Notes: generated by a model not told the origin, from the sequence alone. A DNA stretch of 64,000 bases from Sporosarcina ureae DSM 2281 (GCF_000425545.1 NZ_AUDQ01000001.1:310001-374000), one strand, 5' to 3'. Numbered from the stretch's first letter, positions 24,312-34,061 are shown. Made by a program: numbers and translations.

Positions 24312-26627
24312 TTACTTCGCTATACTTCTATATAGGAATGCACTAAATTGGGCACGGTTAACCGGCTTGCCTGGCATGAATTCGCCTTTTTCATTACCAG
24401 TTGTAATTCCGTGATTTGCCAGAATATGAATTTGCTTATACGCACCATGTTGCGGTGAGACGTCTATGAACTTCTTCGCAGACTCCCCTTCTAAACTATA
24501 AGCTTTGACTAAAATCATTGCCATCTGCGAACGCGTCAATTGTCCTGTCGGATTAAATGTCCCATCAGAATGGCCGCCTACGATATTGGCATTGGCGATC
24601 GCACTGATTTCATTGTAATAGCGATGTGTTTTGGGTACATCACTGAACTCTCTACGTGCTTCCTCTGCCGGTGGTAAATTGAAAGCTCGGCTTAATATTA
24701 ATGCCGCGTGCTCTCTTGATAAAGTATTACCTGGATTGAACGTTCCGTCCGTGTCTCCATTAATGATACCGCGATCACGTAAGAAATAGATTTCTGTCGC
24801 GTAAGCATAAGATAACGGTACATCTTTAAACAATTCTTTACTCGGATTATCTACAATAGGTGGCACAGGTCCTGGTTCTACTGGTTGAGTTGGGACTTCG
24901 GTGGATTTCACTTCAATCGGTATAGAAATCACTTTCTTGCCGAGAGTCGCTTGCACTTGTCCTTTTCCTGCTTTGGTTGCCGTAAACGTTCCAGAAGAAG
25001 TGATGGAACCAATATCATTTGTAACGCTCCATACTAATTGGTGCGGTTGATAGATGATTGGTTTCCCGGAAGCATCTGCCGGAGTAGCTGTAAATGTAAT
25101 CTTCTCCCCTGGTTTAACGCTTGTTGCAGAAGATTTCACGTCGAGTCTTGCAGGCTGATCAATGACCGTGACCGGGAAAGATTGTTCTGCTAATCCGTAG
25201 TTGACGCTGATGCGATCTTCCCCTGCCTGAACCGCTTTATATGTCAGACCTGTTCCTTCTACCGTTCCTTTTGCAGATGTGGTTTTCAATTGGGAAGAGC
25301 TTGGCACAATGGGATTATAATGCGCATCCAATACATAATTAATTTTCAGATCAGCAGTTGCACCGACCAACATTTCTCCCACTTGAGAACGGGAAACACT
25401 TACGTATGCTGGTTGTCCTGTTGGTGCAGTACTTACCGCTTCAAGAATCGCTGAAATATTTCGCTGAGTAGAATTGGATGTACGATTAGCCAATACTACT
25501 TCGTTACTGCCATAGTTACGAATTCCCATCGTAGTGGACCCGCCACCGTCAAAGTTCAACGCGCGATCGTATCCTTTTGATACAAGATAATTTGCAAATT
25601 GGGTCAATGTCATGCCGTTACTGTATCCAGCTCTTGAATCAACCGTCACCATATGCACTTGCTTTTTATCTTTACTGATCGCGATAGCGGTTCTTGCCGT
25701 CTTTGCTGTGGCACGCCAGTTATTCGTATCCATTGTGATATGGCGTTGTCCATCTTTAACAAGCATCGGGCCGCTCGCCATCATGAATTCGGAGTCTTTC
25801 CATTTATCATCAATTGATAGATTCAATGAAAGTGGATCTCCAACAGCTACTGATTTGAAACGCTCCAACCCCTTCTTTCCATGGATGGATACAACAAAAC
25901 CATTTTTCGGTATCGTCACTGCCTGTTTATCTCCATAACCACGCACGTTGACCACTTTACCTTGAAGTTGCTGGCCATAATGTGTCGATGTGATCGGTGC
26001 ATTCGTTTCAACGACTAATTCAATACCGTATTCATTGGAACCGGTCGTGTTTTTCACATGCTGCGGAGTGAAGATGATCGTTTCATCCGCCTGACGTTCA
26101 CGGTTAAGTCCTGTCATTTGAAAACTGTTACCATTGACACCGACTTCAATTCCTAGATTAAAATAATCAATTTCGGAAAGACCGTTACTAGTCACACCAA
26201 ACGCAATCGGATGGCTGACATAGTAGGAGTTCGCACTCGAGATGACACCGCCATTTACGATTTCATTCCCTTCGGACAACAAATACATCGGCATACCTGT
26301 CTTCATATCGAAGAACGAAGTGTTTACTGCACCTACCACGCGATGGCCTTCTTTTGAATCACGGTTTGCCAAAGTCAATGTAGGTGCAGTCTTCGAAATG
26401 GGAGCAGGAAGACCCATTTTCAGTTTCGTGAACGGATCACTCAAATCAACGCCTATGTGATTGATGTGACTGCTTGCTGAATATGTATAGTGAGAATAGG
26501 TAACTCCTGAAGACACGGGGTAACTAGAAACAACTTTCGTGCTTGCTGCCGCTGAGAATGGCAATGAAATTAGCATGGCTGCTGACATAGCGGTAACAAC
26601 TAAATTCCGCTTCGTGCGAGACAGCAA
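24312..26627 (-). CDS. SLH-anchored phosphodiester glycosidase (NAGPA family) with Ig-like domain
   Basis: 771 residues. Signal peptide 1-28 (ending S-A-A-A-S). NAGPA/DUF2233 domain over about 45-390, marked by FFDMKTGMPMY, TARTAIAISKDKKQVHMVTVD and LNFDGGGSTTM. Bacterial Ig-like segments lie at about 395-590, and three SLH repeats at about 595-771 (SREHAALIL, TRSQMAMIL, NRAQFSAFL). The family cleaves GlcNAc-1-phosphodiester-type linkages, so a wall polymer is a plausible substrate (inference). The start is uncertain. The annotated TTG has no Shine-Dalgarno at proper distance, but AAGGTGGAG lies seven bases before an in-frame ATC at 26642, which would add M-V-Q-N-T. Confidence 0.87.
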   Translation of the reverse strand: MLSRTKRNLVVTAMSAAMLISLPFSAAASTKVVSSYPVSSGVTYSHYTYSASSHINHIGVDLSDPFTKLKMGLPAPISKTAPTLTLANRDSKEGHRVVGAVNTSFFDMKTGMPMYLLSEGNEIVNGGVISSANSYYVSHPIAFGVTSNGLSEIDYFNLGIEVGVNGNSFQMTGLNRERQADETIIFTPQHVKNTTGSNEYGIELVVETNAPITSTHYGQQLQGKVVNVRGYGDKQAVTIPKNGFVVSIHGKKGLERFKSVAVGDPLSLNLSIDDKWKDSEFMMASGPMLVKDGQRHITMDTNNWRATAKTARTAIAISKDKKQVHMVTVDSRAGYSNGMTLTQFANYLVSKGYDRALNFDGGGSTTMGIRNYGSNEVVLANRTSNSTQRNISAILEAVSTAPTGQPAYVSVSRSQVGEMLVGATADLKINYVLDAHYNPIVPSSSQLKTTSAKGTVEGTGLTYKAVQAGEDRISVNYGLAEQSFPVTVIDQPARLDVKSSATSVKPGEKITFTATPADASGKPIIYQPHQLVWSVTNDIGSITSSGTFTATKAGKGQVQATLGKKVISIPIEVKSTEVPTQPVEPGPVPPIVDNPSKELFKDVPLSYAYATEIYFLRDRGIINGDTDGTFNPGNTLSREHAALILSRAFNLPPAEEARREFSDVPKTHRYYNEISAIANANIVGGHSDGTFNPTGQLTRSQMAMILVKAYSLEGESAKKFIDVSPQHGAYKQIHILANHGITTGNEKGEFMPGKPVNRAQFSAFLYRSIAK

Positions 26628-26850
26628 AGTATTCTGTACGATAACACAACTCCACCTTTTCTACTCATTATCAATATATAGTCTATCAAATAAGGCCTAG
26701 ATTTTCATGTACCGTTTGAACGAAATAAGTAAAGAAAAGAAAATTTATGGAATTTGAGAGCGATTTTTGGTTTTCATGAAGTGATGGATTGGGTTTATGC
26801 GTTTTTTACTGGTTTTAGGTCGGGGGGGGATGGGTCTTGGGTTGAGTAAT

Positions 26851-27317
26851 GAGCGCTTGTGGGGTGGTTATGGGCGGATAGCATGTGGCATTGAGCGCTT
26901 GCGAGGTAAATATGAGCGGATGGCAGGTCGCATTGAGCGGTTGCGAGGTAAATATGAGCGGATGGCGGGACGCATTGAGCGCTTGCGGGGTAGCTATGAG
27001 CGGATAACAGGATGCATTGAGCGCTTGCGGAGTAACTATGAGCGGATAACAAGACGCATTGAGCGAGCGCTTGCGAGGTAAATATGAGCGGATGGCGGGA
27101 CGCATTGAGCGCTTGCGGGATAACTATGAGCGGATGGCAGGTCGCATTGAGCGCTTGCGAGGTAGCTATGAGCGGATGGCTGGATGCATTGAGCGCTTGC
27201 GGGATAACTATGAGCGGATAACAGGACGCATTGAGCGCTCACGAGGTAACAATGAGCGGATAACAGACGACATTGAGCGGATACACAAGAACTATGAGCG
27301 GTTAAGCCGTTACTATG
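26851..27317 (+). repeat. 21-bp tandem repeat array, about 22 units
   Basis: GAGCG recurs every 21 bases in alternating unit types (GAGCGCTTGCGAGGTAAATAT and GAGCGGATGGCAGGTCGCATT patterns), giving a 42-bp higher-order period. One GAGC duplication at about 27062 shifts the phase by four bases. Plus-strand translation gives alternating I-E-R-L-R-G-K and Y-E-R-M-A-G-R heptads, but the 4-base insertion breaks that frame and there is no good Shine-Dalgarno. Lies upstream of the SLH glycosidase gene and downstream of the ligase-like gene, both on the minus strand. Confidence 0.9.
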
Positions 27318-27352
27318 ATCACTTACACAAAACTACGCGCGGACAAGCCAAA

Positions 27353-27386
27353 TAAAAAACCTACGAATAGATTAACCATTCGTAGG
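27353..27386 (-). terminator. Terminator overlapping the end of the ligase-like gene
   Basis: Perfect stem CCTACGAAT/ATTCGTAGG with the TAA stop codon in the loop; the minus strand continues TTTTTTATTT. Confidence 0.85.
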
Positions 27387-28841
27387 CTTCGATGTGTCTT
27401 GCTGCTTGCTGAACGCAACAAATGCGCCAAGCAAGATAAAGTAAAACAATGTATACATCTTCAGTTCCCAGATATTATAGTACATTCCGGAAACGCCTGT
27501 TGAAAACCATAGCGCAATCATAAACACACCGAAGTTCGTATGACGTGATTGCCAGAAGAGCCGCAGCATACTTAACAGGAAGAGTGCAAAAATCAGCACG
27601 CCAATTACACCGGTTTCTGCAATAACTTGAATATATTGATTGTCTGAATAGAAATATTTCCCACCATAGATATCCGAACTTATACCATAGTGATCATAAA
27701 TCGGTGACCCATACGATAATGTGGCTGAACCGCCGAATGAACCGAATCCGGTACCCGTAATAGGATGATCACCGAAGATTTCAAAACCCTTACTAATATA
27801 GAAGAATCGTCCGCTCTCAGTCATGAGGGCTAAGTTCTTCTCATCAAACGTTTCGCCGAAGCGTCCCCCGATACTTCCGGCCCCGTCAGGTTTCTGTTCT
27901 ACTTCTACGCCCAACGTTTGTATATATTGTACAGCCAAGTTTACTGGATAATATATTAGGATAATCGAAGCGACACCTGCAATCACCAGTCGTTTCAGGA
28001 GATACCATTTTCTCGTCATGAGGATAAAGACAATACCGAACACCACTGCTGAAATCCACGTTCCTCTTGAATACGTAAGAACTAGTATTCCGAAGAACAA
28101 TACGAGCAATACACGGAATGTCCATTTGTATTTATTTTGCTGGTACACATGTTGCAAATAAATGATCCCGATAATCCCGAAAAATAAGGATAAAGCCAAA
28201 GAGTTTGGATTACCAGTAAGTCCGTAAATACGCACGGCATTAGTTGCGGATAAAACTTTATACTTCCATTCTTCAGGCAGTAGCCACTGACGCAGTGACA
28301 GTTTTTCCACCAAGCCATGAAGTGACATGACAACGTTCAACCAGACCGTCGCCCACGCAAGTTGTTGTAGCCATTTGTTCGTCAACGTCATTCTTGAAAT
28401 GATGTAGTAAAGCAAATACATAATCAAAAATGTTCGAACTTGGAAAATGATAGACGTTGGTGTGACGTCATTTAGGAACCCTACGATCGAGCCAAATAAA
28501 ATAAAGGCAAAGTAGGACCACTCAAACCATTTAAATGTAAATAGAGAACGAAGATTATGTCGGTAATGGAACAACGTCCACGCAAATACGACAAAGATGA
28601 TTAAATCTCCTATTAACTTCATCCCACTGTTTACTTCCAGCAAAAATGGTCGTATGTTGACGTAAATCACCAGAAATAGAATACTTTGCTGTGGTTTAAC
28701 AATAGTAAATAGGACAAAAAATAAGGTCGTTCCAAGCAAAGCTATTTTTGACGGTAGTAATAATGCGATGAGCATCACAGCTACTGCAATCAGTATTGTA
28801 CTTATGGTTTGTTTTTCTAATCGCTGTTTCCATATATTCAT
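27372..28841 (-). CDS. O-antigen ligase/polymerase-family membrane protein
   Basis: 489 residues with about 11-12 transmembrane helices and one large extracytoplasmic loop around residues 300-395. The loop holds GGRFGETFDEKN and HPITGTGFGSFGG, typical of the Wzy_C/O-antigen ligase fold, whose members polymerise or transfer lipid-linked glycans on the outer face of the membrane. In this neighbourhood (csaB, flippase, glycosyltransferase) it may polymerise or attach the secondary wall polymer (inference). Shine-Dalgarno is weak (AAAGGG, 12 bases from the ATG). Confidence 0.82.
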   Translation of the reverse strand: MNIWKQRLEKQTISTILIAVAVMLIALLLPSKIALLGTTLFFVLFTIVKPQQSILFLVIYVNIRPFLLEVNSGMKLIGDLIIFVVFAWTLFHYRHNLRSLFTFKWFEWSYFAFILFGSIVGFLNDVTPTSIIFQVRTFLIMYLLYYIISRMTLTNKWLQQLAWATVWLNVVMSLHGLVEKLSLRQWLLPEEWKYKVLSATNAVRIYGLTGNPNSLALSLFFGIIGIIYLQHVYQQNKYKWTFRVLLVLFFGILVLTYSRGTWISAVVFGIVFILMTRKWYLLKRLVIAGVASIILIYYPVNLAVQYIQTLGVEVEQKPDGAGSIGGRFGETFDEKNLALMTESGRFFYISKGFEIFGDHPITGTGFGSFGGSATLSYGSPIYDHYGISSDIYGGKYFYSDNQYIQVIAETGVIGVLIFALFLLSMLRLFWQSRHTNFGVFMIALWFSTGVSGMYYNIWELKMYTLFYFILLGAFVAFSKQQDTSKPTNG

Positions 28842-29092
28842 TAGTCTATAAAACCCTTTCTACGCTTGCTAGTTCCTTGTTGCATTATATCACTATCTAG
28901 GACGGAATAGTGAAAGCTTTCGTTGCATCTTCTTGAATAATTGCAGATTGTCGTTTATTGCTATATTTGGCATTTCATCTTAGATAAGTATTTTACATAA
29001 TTAGTATGCATTTCCACCCTAACGATCTATATGTACCATTCATTATATAGGAACTTATTATAATAATAGTCTATTAATATATCAAAAGTTGC
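28842..29092. other. Divergent AT-rich intergenic region
   Basis: Holds the promoter of the ligase-like gene (minus), not resolved by eye. No repeat, riboswitch or WalR box found. Confidence 0.4.
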
Positions 29093-29121
29093 TTACCAAT
29101 ACTAGTCCTTTCTGCTACAAT
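29093..29121 (+). promoter_or_regulatory. Candidate SigmaA promoter of the SLH-glucosaminidase gene
   Basis: TTACCA, 17-base spacer, TACAAT, ending 29 bases before the start codon. Confidence 0.55.
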
Positions 29122-29150
29122 AGTAGGAGATTTATATAGGAGGTTTTGAT

Positions 29151-31175
29151 TTGAAACGTTTGATTACAGTACTGATACTATTGCTTTTAATTGCTTCTCC
29201 TATCTTCACACCGGTGGCGAGTGCAAATGATTTCACTAGTCATCAAATGCAACAAGAACTGACATTTTGGATAGATAAAGGGGTTATCCAAAAGGACGCA
29301 AAGGGGAATGTCTATCCGAATCGCGCAGTTACACGTGGTGAGTTTGCTTCGTATTTGGCACGTTCACTCGCATTACCTGCTTCGACAAGATATACCTTTA
29401 AAGATTTAAAAGCAAACCATTCCCGTACAATTGAAATTCAAAACGCTGCAGGTGCTGGAATTTTAGCAGGCTATCCTGATGGTACATTCAAAGCGAATCA
29501 GCAGATTACCCGACAGCAAATGGCAGGCATGATATTTAAAGCATTCCGTTTCCTTGACATCCCTGTCAATTCCAAGACCGTTCAATTTAAGGATAGTAAG
29601 AAAATCTCGACAAACTTCATACCGGCTGTATCAGCGGCTTCTTCATTGAATATCATACGTGGAGATCAAGGCTATTTTAAACCGACAAGTAACGCAACGA
29701 TTGCTCATGCTTCTGCATTTTTATTCCGTATGTTCGCAGTTGCTGACGGAAAAGGTAATACCCGTCCCCCTACGAATGTTGGCGGTACGGACAATCCTAA
29801 AGTGCATAAAGTTAGCTCGATTTCCAACAGTCAGCTGAATGTAACGGATGAATCCTACATCACGTTTGAAGACGCATTAGCAGCATACAATGCTTCTTCC
29901 ATCATTCAAACGATTTCCGTTCATAATAAAATCATCAAGATGAAGTCAGGTCAGGCGTTTGCTTCAGAAAATCCAAAGCAGTATACGTCACTATATAGTG
30001 ATCCTGCATTGAAAAACGAAGTGACATATGTGCAGAAAGGTTATGAACTGGACTACATAGGAAGTAGCCCAGAACGCGTTGTAGTAGATGTAGGCGGCTA
30101 TACCTATTATGCGAAACACGCAGAAATTGATCTAGTCCCTTCACTGTTATCTAAAGGTGCAAGCCAGTACAAAGTAACAAGTGATGGCTTACTAATTCAC
30201 CAACCATACTATCGTACATACGATGCAAAAACGAAACAGTATAAAGGTAGTTACGCAGAATATACAGTAGGCCCAGCTTCTCCTGCAATGAAAAAAGGAC
30301 AGACCTATACGAGTAACGATGGAGTTCACTTTAAAGAATTGAACGGTTCCGCAACGATTACCTATTATCCGTACTTTCAATTTCAATCGGTGCGCCAGCC
30401 TTCTACTTACACTGGGCAGGAACTAGATCGCTTTATTTCTAACGCATTACAAGCAAGACAGAAAACAGGTATCGCACGCTATAAAAATGCTACATCCAAG
30501 TCGAAATTAATTGGACTAGGTACGTATGTGAAACAAATGGAGAAACAGCATAACGTCAATGCGATGTTCATCTTAGCAACAGCTATACATGAGAGTGATT
30601 ACGGAATGAGCGGCAATGCGCAGCAGAAAAACAACATTTTCGGTATCCGCGTATTCGACTCTTCACCGGATAAAGGTGAAGTCTATGGTAATCCTACAAG
30701 AAGCGTCGATGCATTCATCACTCGCTACATCAACTTAAACTATGCAAATCCCCTCGGCGCGTATGCCAATGGTGCAGCTCCAGGTAATAAAGCAGTCGGC
30801 TTCAATATGAAGTATGCATCTGATCCTTTCTGGGGAAGCAAGATTGCGGGCCATATGTGGCGTATCGATCAGTTCCTCGGGAATAAAGATGCAAACCAAG
30901 CGCAATTAGCTGTGATTTCATATACAGGCAATACAGCAGTGAATATTCGGACAAGCCCTGAAACGGTGAATAGGAATAATATTCTATTCTCGTACAAGCC
31001 TAAGCATCCAGGCAATCTGGCAGCATTCGGCTATCCGTTAATTGTTACAGATCGTACGACAGGCGCAGATGGCTTTGTTTGGTACAAGGTGCGTATGGAT
31101 ATCAATCCAGGTACGACACAAATCAATGAACCATACGGCTGGATCCGTTCTGATCTCGTTACGCTTGTGAATTAA
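29151..31175 (+). CDS. SLH-anchored endo-beta-N-acetylglucosaminidase
   Basis: 674 residues from a TTG start with AGGAGG seven bases upstream. Signal peptide 1-25 (ending A-S-A), three SLH repeats at about 30-200 (TRGEFASYL, TRQQMAGMI, AHASAFLF with the Thr-Arg lost in the third), a 220-residue middle region of unclear fold, then a LytD/FlgJ-type glucosaminidase domain at about 445-585. That domain has the catalytic Glu in LATAIHESDYGMS and the conserved NNIFGIRVFDS. A C-terminal SH3-like part follows (VNIRTSPET ... YGWIRSDLV). Cuts the glycan strands of peptidoglycan. Monocistronic. Confidence 0.93.
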   Translation: MKRLITVLILLLLIASPIFTPVASANDFTSHQMQQELTFWIDKGVIQKDAKGNVYPNRAVTRGEFASYLARSLALPASTRYTFKDLKANHSRTIEIQNAAGAGILAGYPDGTFKANQQITRQQMAGMIFKAFRFLDIPVNSKTVQFKDSKKISTNFIPAVSAASSLNIIRGDQGYFKPTSNATIAHASAFLFRMFAVADGKGNTRPPTNVGGTDNPKVHKVSSISNSQLNVTDESYITFEDALAAYNASSIIQTISVHNKIIKMKSGQAFASENPKQYTSLYSDPALKNEVTYVQKGYELDYIGSSPERVVVDVGGYTYYAKHAEIDLVPSLLSKGASQYKVTSDGLLIHQPYYRTYDAKTKQYKGSYAEYTVGPASPAMKKGQTYTSNDGVHFKELNGSATITYYPYFQFQSVRQPSTYTGQELDRFISNALQARQKTGIARYKNATSKSKLIGLGTYVKQMEKQHNVNAMFILATAIHESDYGMSGNAQQKNNIFGIRVFDSSPDKGEVYGNPTRSVDAFITRYINLNYANPLGAYANGAAPGNKAVGFNMKYASDPFWGSKIAGHMWRIDQFLGNKDANQAQLAVISYTGNTAVNIRTSPETVNRNNILFSYKPKHPGNLAAFGYPLIVTDRTTGADGFVWYKVRMDINPGTTQINEPYGWIRSDLVTLVN

Positions 31176-31185
31176 ATAAACAATG

Positions 31186-31224
31186 AAACCACCTATTCCA
31201 GAGACTTTGGAAAGGTGGTTTTTT
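31186..31224 (+). terminator. Terminator of the SLH-glucosaminidase gene
   Basis: Stem AAACCACC/GGTGGTTT with an inner CCA/TGG, followed by a T-run. Confidence 0.8.
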
Positions 31225-31279
31225 AGTGTGAAGAAGCTTACATTTACAAACAACTTAGTGTCAATGGCTTTATGTGTAA

Positions 31280-31425
31280 CGCTCATTCTTCCACGATATC
31301 CGCTCATAAAGTCTTTAGAAGTGCTCTATCATCCCTCGAAATCGCTCTATCTAACCAATTAACCGCTCAATGAACCTCTGCAAACGCTCTATGTCCGTTA
31401 GTAACCGCTCTATTAACCTTCCCGA
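31280..31425 (-). repeat. Degenerate 21-bp repeat array, seven units, minus orientation
   Basis: CGCTC (GAGCG on the minus strand; TGCTC once) occurs at 31280, 31301, 31322, 31343, 31364, 31385 and 31406, exactly 21 bases apart each time. The bases between have diverged, and the minus-strand heptad frame (I-E-R-L ... I-E-R-F) contains two stop codons. Same family as the array at 26851-27317, opposite strand. Confidence 0.8.
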
Positions 31426-31480
31426 ATCCGCCTGGAACACCAATCCACATGCATCCCCTATCATTTCTCAGCAAAACAAC

Positions 31481-31517
31481 AAAAACACCATCTCCCAGAC
31501 TAACGGAGATGGTGTCT
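31481..31517 (-). terminator. Terminator of the SLH protein gene at 31524-33809
   Basis: Perfect stem ACACCATCTCC/GGAGATGGTGT, with TTTTTGTTG on the minus strand. Confidence 0.85.
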
Positions 31518-31523
31518 TCATCA

Positions 31524-33809
31524 TTATAATGCGTCCGTATACTCTTTACCTGCTGGCAATAAGTTGGACATGTTGATTCGTTTCAGACCTTCTTTGATCT
31601 TGGTCGTATATCCTTTTTTCGTACTGTTCAAATAACCAGCCTTCGACTTAATCATCCGCTCGAATACTTTGGCTTTCGACTGATCAATTTGTGACCACTT
31701 TTCATAAGAGTAAATCAAGTCTTCCAATGTCAGATGAACATAATCAGTTCCTGAAAACTGACCATTTGGCGCACGTTTGTACCAAATGTCACCATTTGAA
31801 CGAGTCCACTTCTTCTCTTCGAAGCGTATCGCTTTTTCAATGGCACTGGCATTCTCCAAATAGACCGGATCATTGAACTCTTGGAATGCGAGTAAGAGAA
31901 TGTTCATGCCGCCAAGTAAATGGTTCATTGACGTATGAGTCTTCACCTGCGATTTTGCTGGGAAGTAATCCGGGATATAGTATGCAGTGGGAGACAAGAA
32001 GTTTACATTCCCTTTTCTATGCTGCTGTACAAGCAAGTTCGCATAGTTACGCAATCCTTCATTGTAGTCTTTATGATTGAATGCTTTACCACCATTATAA
32101 AGGAATAAGGCAATCTGTTCATTAAAGCGTGTATCAACGAATGGAGCAGTAAAGTTATATAAATGCGTCAAATACGTACTCGTCACTTCAGTTTCCCAAT
32201 ATGGCTTACTGCCTCTGAAGACAGCTAAGTTCGTAAAAGAGTTATGCAAAATATCTTCATAATAGCGTTCTTTTGTTTGGTTGTATAACAGCATGACACG
32301 ATCTTCTTTTACTAGAAGTAAATTACGACCATATCCTCGCCCTGAAGCAGGCATAGGTTCGATAGTTGTCGCCATCTTATTGTATGGACCTTCAGCTGTA
32401 TACCATTTGTTGCGCTTTTTATAGTTGGTAATGGATTCCCGAAGCCATGAATCCAATCTTTCCTTTGATGAGAAGAGTTTTTTATTGGATGAGAGATACC
32501 ATTGATCCACAACATCGTATCCTCTAGAGTTTAACTCATACACTGATACACGATTATCGCCCATCAGAATATTGCTGTACGTTTCTTTCTCGTCCTGTAG
32601 TTCTCGTGTTCGGCTGACTGCACCATTACGATACTTTAACTCAAGCTCACGTGAACGATATGTTTTTGATATCATTTGCTGTCCAGTGCCTTGTTGTGAA
32701 ATCGTTTCAAGCACACCCACTGGCGAAGTAGCAATATCGAATCCGAATGTATCATCCACATCTTTTTTCATTGGGAACTTGTCAAAACGTTCTATTGTGT
32801 TCGTTTGGATGCCTCCATCAATTCGTACCAAGTCGACACGAATCGGTAGACGGTCAGGGTTTCTCAACTCTACGAATGTAAAGTAATCACCGTTTGGCAA
32901 TTCTCTTTTCGTTACAGTAACTTTTGTGCTTTTTCTTCCACTGACTCCATAGACATAAATATGATCCGTTGCATGAGCATGTGTTTTTACCCGTTTAGCT
33001 GATAAAGACAAGAAATGATTTGAACGCAAGTATGTCTGTCCTTCTTGCGTCAAAGGAACTTCCGTAATAAATTGTTCAAAACGAATGGGTTCAAATTTCC
33101 CCATAGTTTGTGTTTTATTGAAAACAATCGGTTGCTTTTTTTCGAGCATTCCTGCTTGAATCATTGCTCTATGTAGGAATACAGCAAATGAACCACGGTT
33201 AACAGAAAGTTTTGGAGCAAATGATCCATCCTCTTTACCTGTTGTAATACCGTGCTGCATAAGTACTTTTACACCGTATCTGTGAGATTCACTAATACTC
33301 TTTTCATCAGTAAAGTGTACTTTTTCACCTGTATCTTTCAATTTAAATGCATTGACTAACACACTTGCCATTTGTTCACGTGTTAATTCATCACTAACAC
33401 CGAAATTACCATCGGGCTTCCCTCTAAATATGCCTGCTTGATAAGTAGACATGGCACCGCGTAAGTGGGAAGACTTTGCGCTAACATCTTTGAATATCGG
33501 CTGATAGGGAGCTTCAGGTAATTGCAATGCAGCAGTCAGCAAGTTTGCGGCTTGCCCACGTTTGATGCTGACACCTGGACGGTATTGTAAATCTTGATAA
33601 CCGTTAATGATTCCTTCTTCGACAAGCTGTGTTACTTCATCTTTTGCCCAATATTCATTGCTGACATCGGAGAAACGCTGGTTTACTGTTTCTGCTTTCG
33701 CATGTATTGGCAGTGCAATAAAGCATACTAACACCGCGATCAGCAATGAATTAAAAATTGCGTATGTATTTTTCTTTGATGCGCTGAACATCTTTAAAAT
33801 CAACTCCAT
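31524..33809 (-). CDS. SLH-domain protein with unassigned large C-terminal domain
   Basis: 761 residues. N-terminal signal/anchor (about 15-40, ending H-A-K-A), three SLH repeats at about 45-215 (KRGQAANLL, TREQMASVL, NRGSFAVFL), a beta-rich region at 225-430 (YVYGVSGRKSTKVTVTKREL), then about 330 residues of helical, aromatic-rich sequence (YWETEVTSTYLTHLYNF ... HTSMNHLLGGMNILLLAFQEF). That last part resembles an alpha/alpha-toroid of the kind found in polysaccharide-processing enzymes. I do not recognise the family. Surface-anchored by its SLH module. The first ATG has no good Shine-Dalgarno; GGAG precedes the ATG at codon 7 by 12 bases. Confidence 0.8.
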   Translation of the reverse strand: MELILKMFSASKKNTYAIFNSLLIAVLVCFIALPIHAKAETVNQRFSDVSNEYWAKDEVTQLVEEGIINGYQDLQYRPGVSIKRGQAANLLTAALQLPEAPYQPIFKDVSAKSSHLRGAMSTYQAGIFRGKPDGNFGVSDELTREQMASVLVNAFKLKDTGEKVHFTDEKSISESHRYGVKVLMQHGITTGKEDGSFAPKLSVNRGSFAVFLHRAMIQAGMLEKKQPIVFNKTQTMGKFEPIRFEQFITEVPLTQEGQTYLRSNHFLSLSAKRVKTHAHATDHIYVYGVSGRKSTKVTVTKRELPNGDYFTFVELRNPDRLPIRVDLVRIDGGIQTNTIERFDKFPMKKDVDDTFGFDIATSPVGVLETISQQGTGQQMISKTYRSRELELKYRNGAVSRTRELQDEKETYSNILMGDNRVSVYELNSRGYDVVDQWYLSSNKKLFSSKERLDSWLRESITNYKKRNKWYTAEGPYNKMATTIEPMPASGRGYGRNLLLVKEDRVMLLYNQTKERYYEDILHNSFTNLAVFRGSKPYWETEVTSTYLTHLYNFTAPFVDTRFNEQIALFLYNGGKAFNHKDYNEGLRNYANLLVQQHRKGNVNFLSPTAYYIPDYFPAKSQVKTHTSMNHLLGGMNILLLAFQEFNDPVYLENASAIEKAIRFEEKKWTRSNGDIWYKRAPNGQFSGTDYVHLTLEDLIYSYEKWSQIDQSKAKVFERMIKSKAGYLNSTKKGYTTKIKEGLKRINMSNLLPAGKEYTDAL

Positions 33810-34019
33810 TCTTTAAGTTTCTTGGTTATAGTATGTAGTTTCCTTCGACAATTATAGCATACCTAACTTTTCATTTGGACTATCATTGTAAAGGGGGAAT
33901 TTTCCACGTGATCTAGCTATGATATTTACTCAGACCATCTTCCATTTCTCCATAATCGCACCGTACAGACGCAGAAAAACAAAATTAGTTTCAAAATTAC
34001 ACACTTTACTTTTAATATG

Positions 34020-34058
34020 TAAAAAACAGTTCATGCTTAGTAAGCGATGAACTGTTTT
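34020..34058 (-). terminator. Terminator of the ilv-leu operon
   Basis: Stem AAAACAGTTCAT/ATGAACTGTTTT ending in a T-run on the minus strand, three bases after leuD. Confidence 0.85.
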
Positions 34059-34061
34059 GAA

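Noticed and set aside
26851-27317. CRISPR array
   Set aside because: No unique spacers separate conserved repeats; the whole 21-bp unit is repeated, and no cas gene is present.
26795-27355. Protein-coding genes of 60-98 codons over the 21-bp array
   Set aside because: All arise from the period being a multiple of three; the main frame is broken by a 4-base duplication and there is no translation signal.
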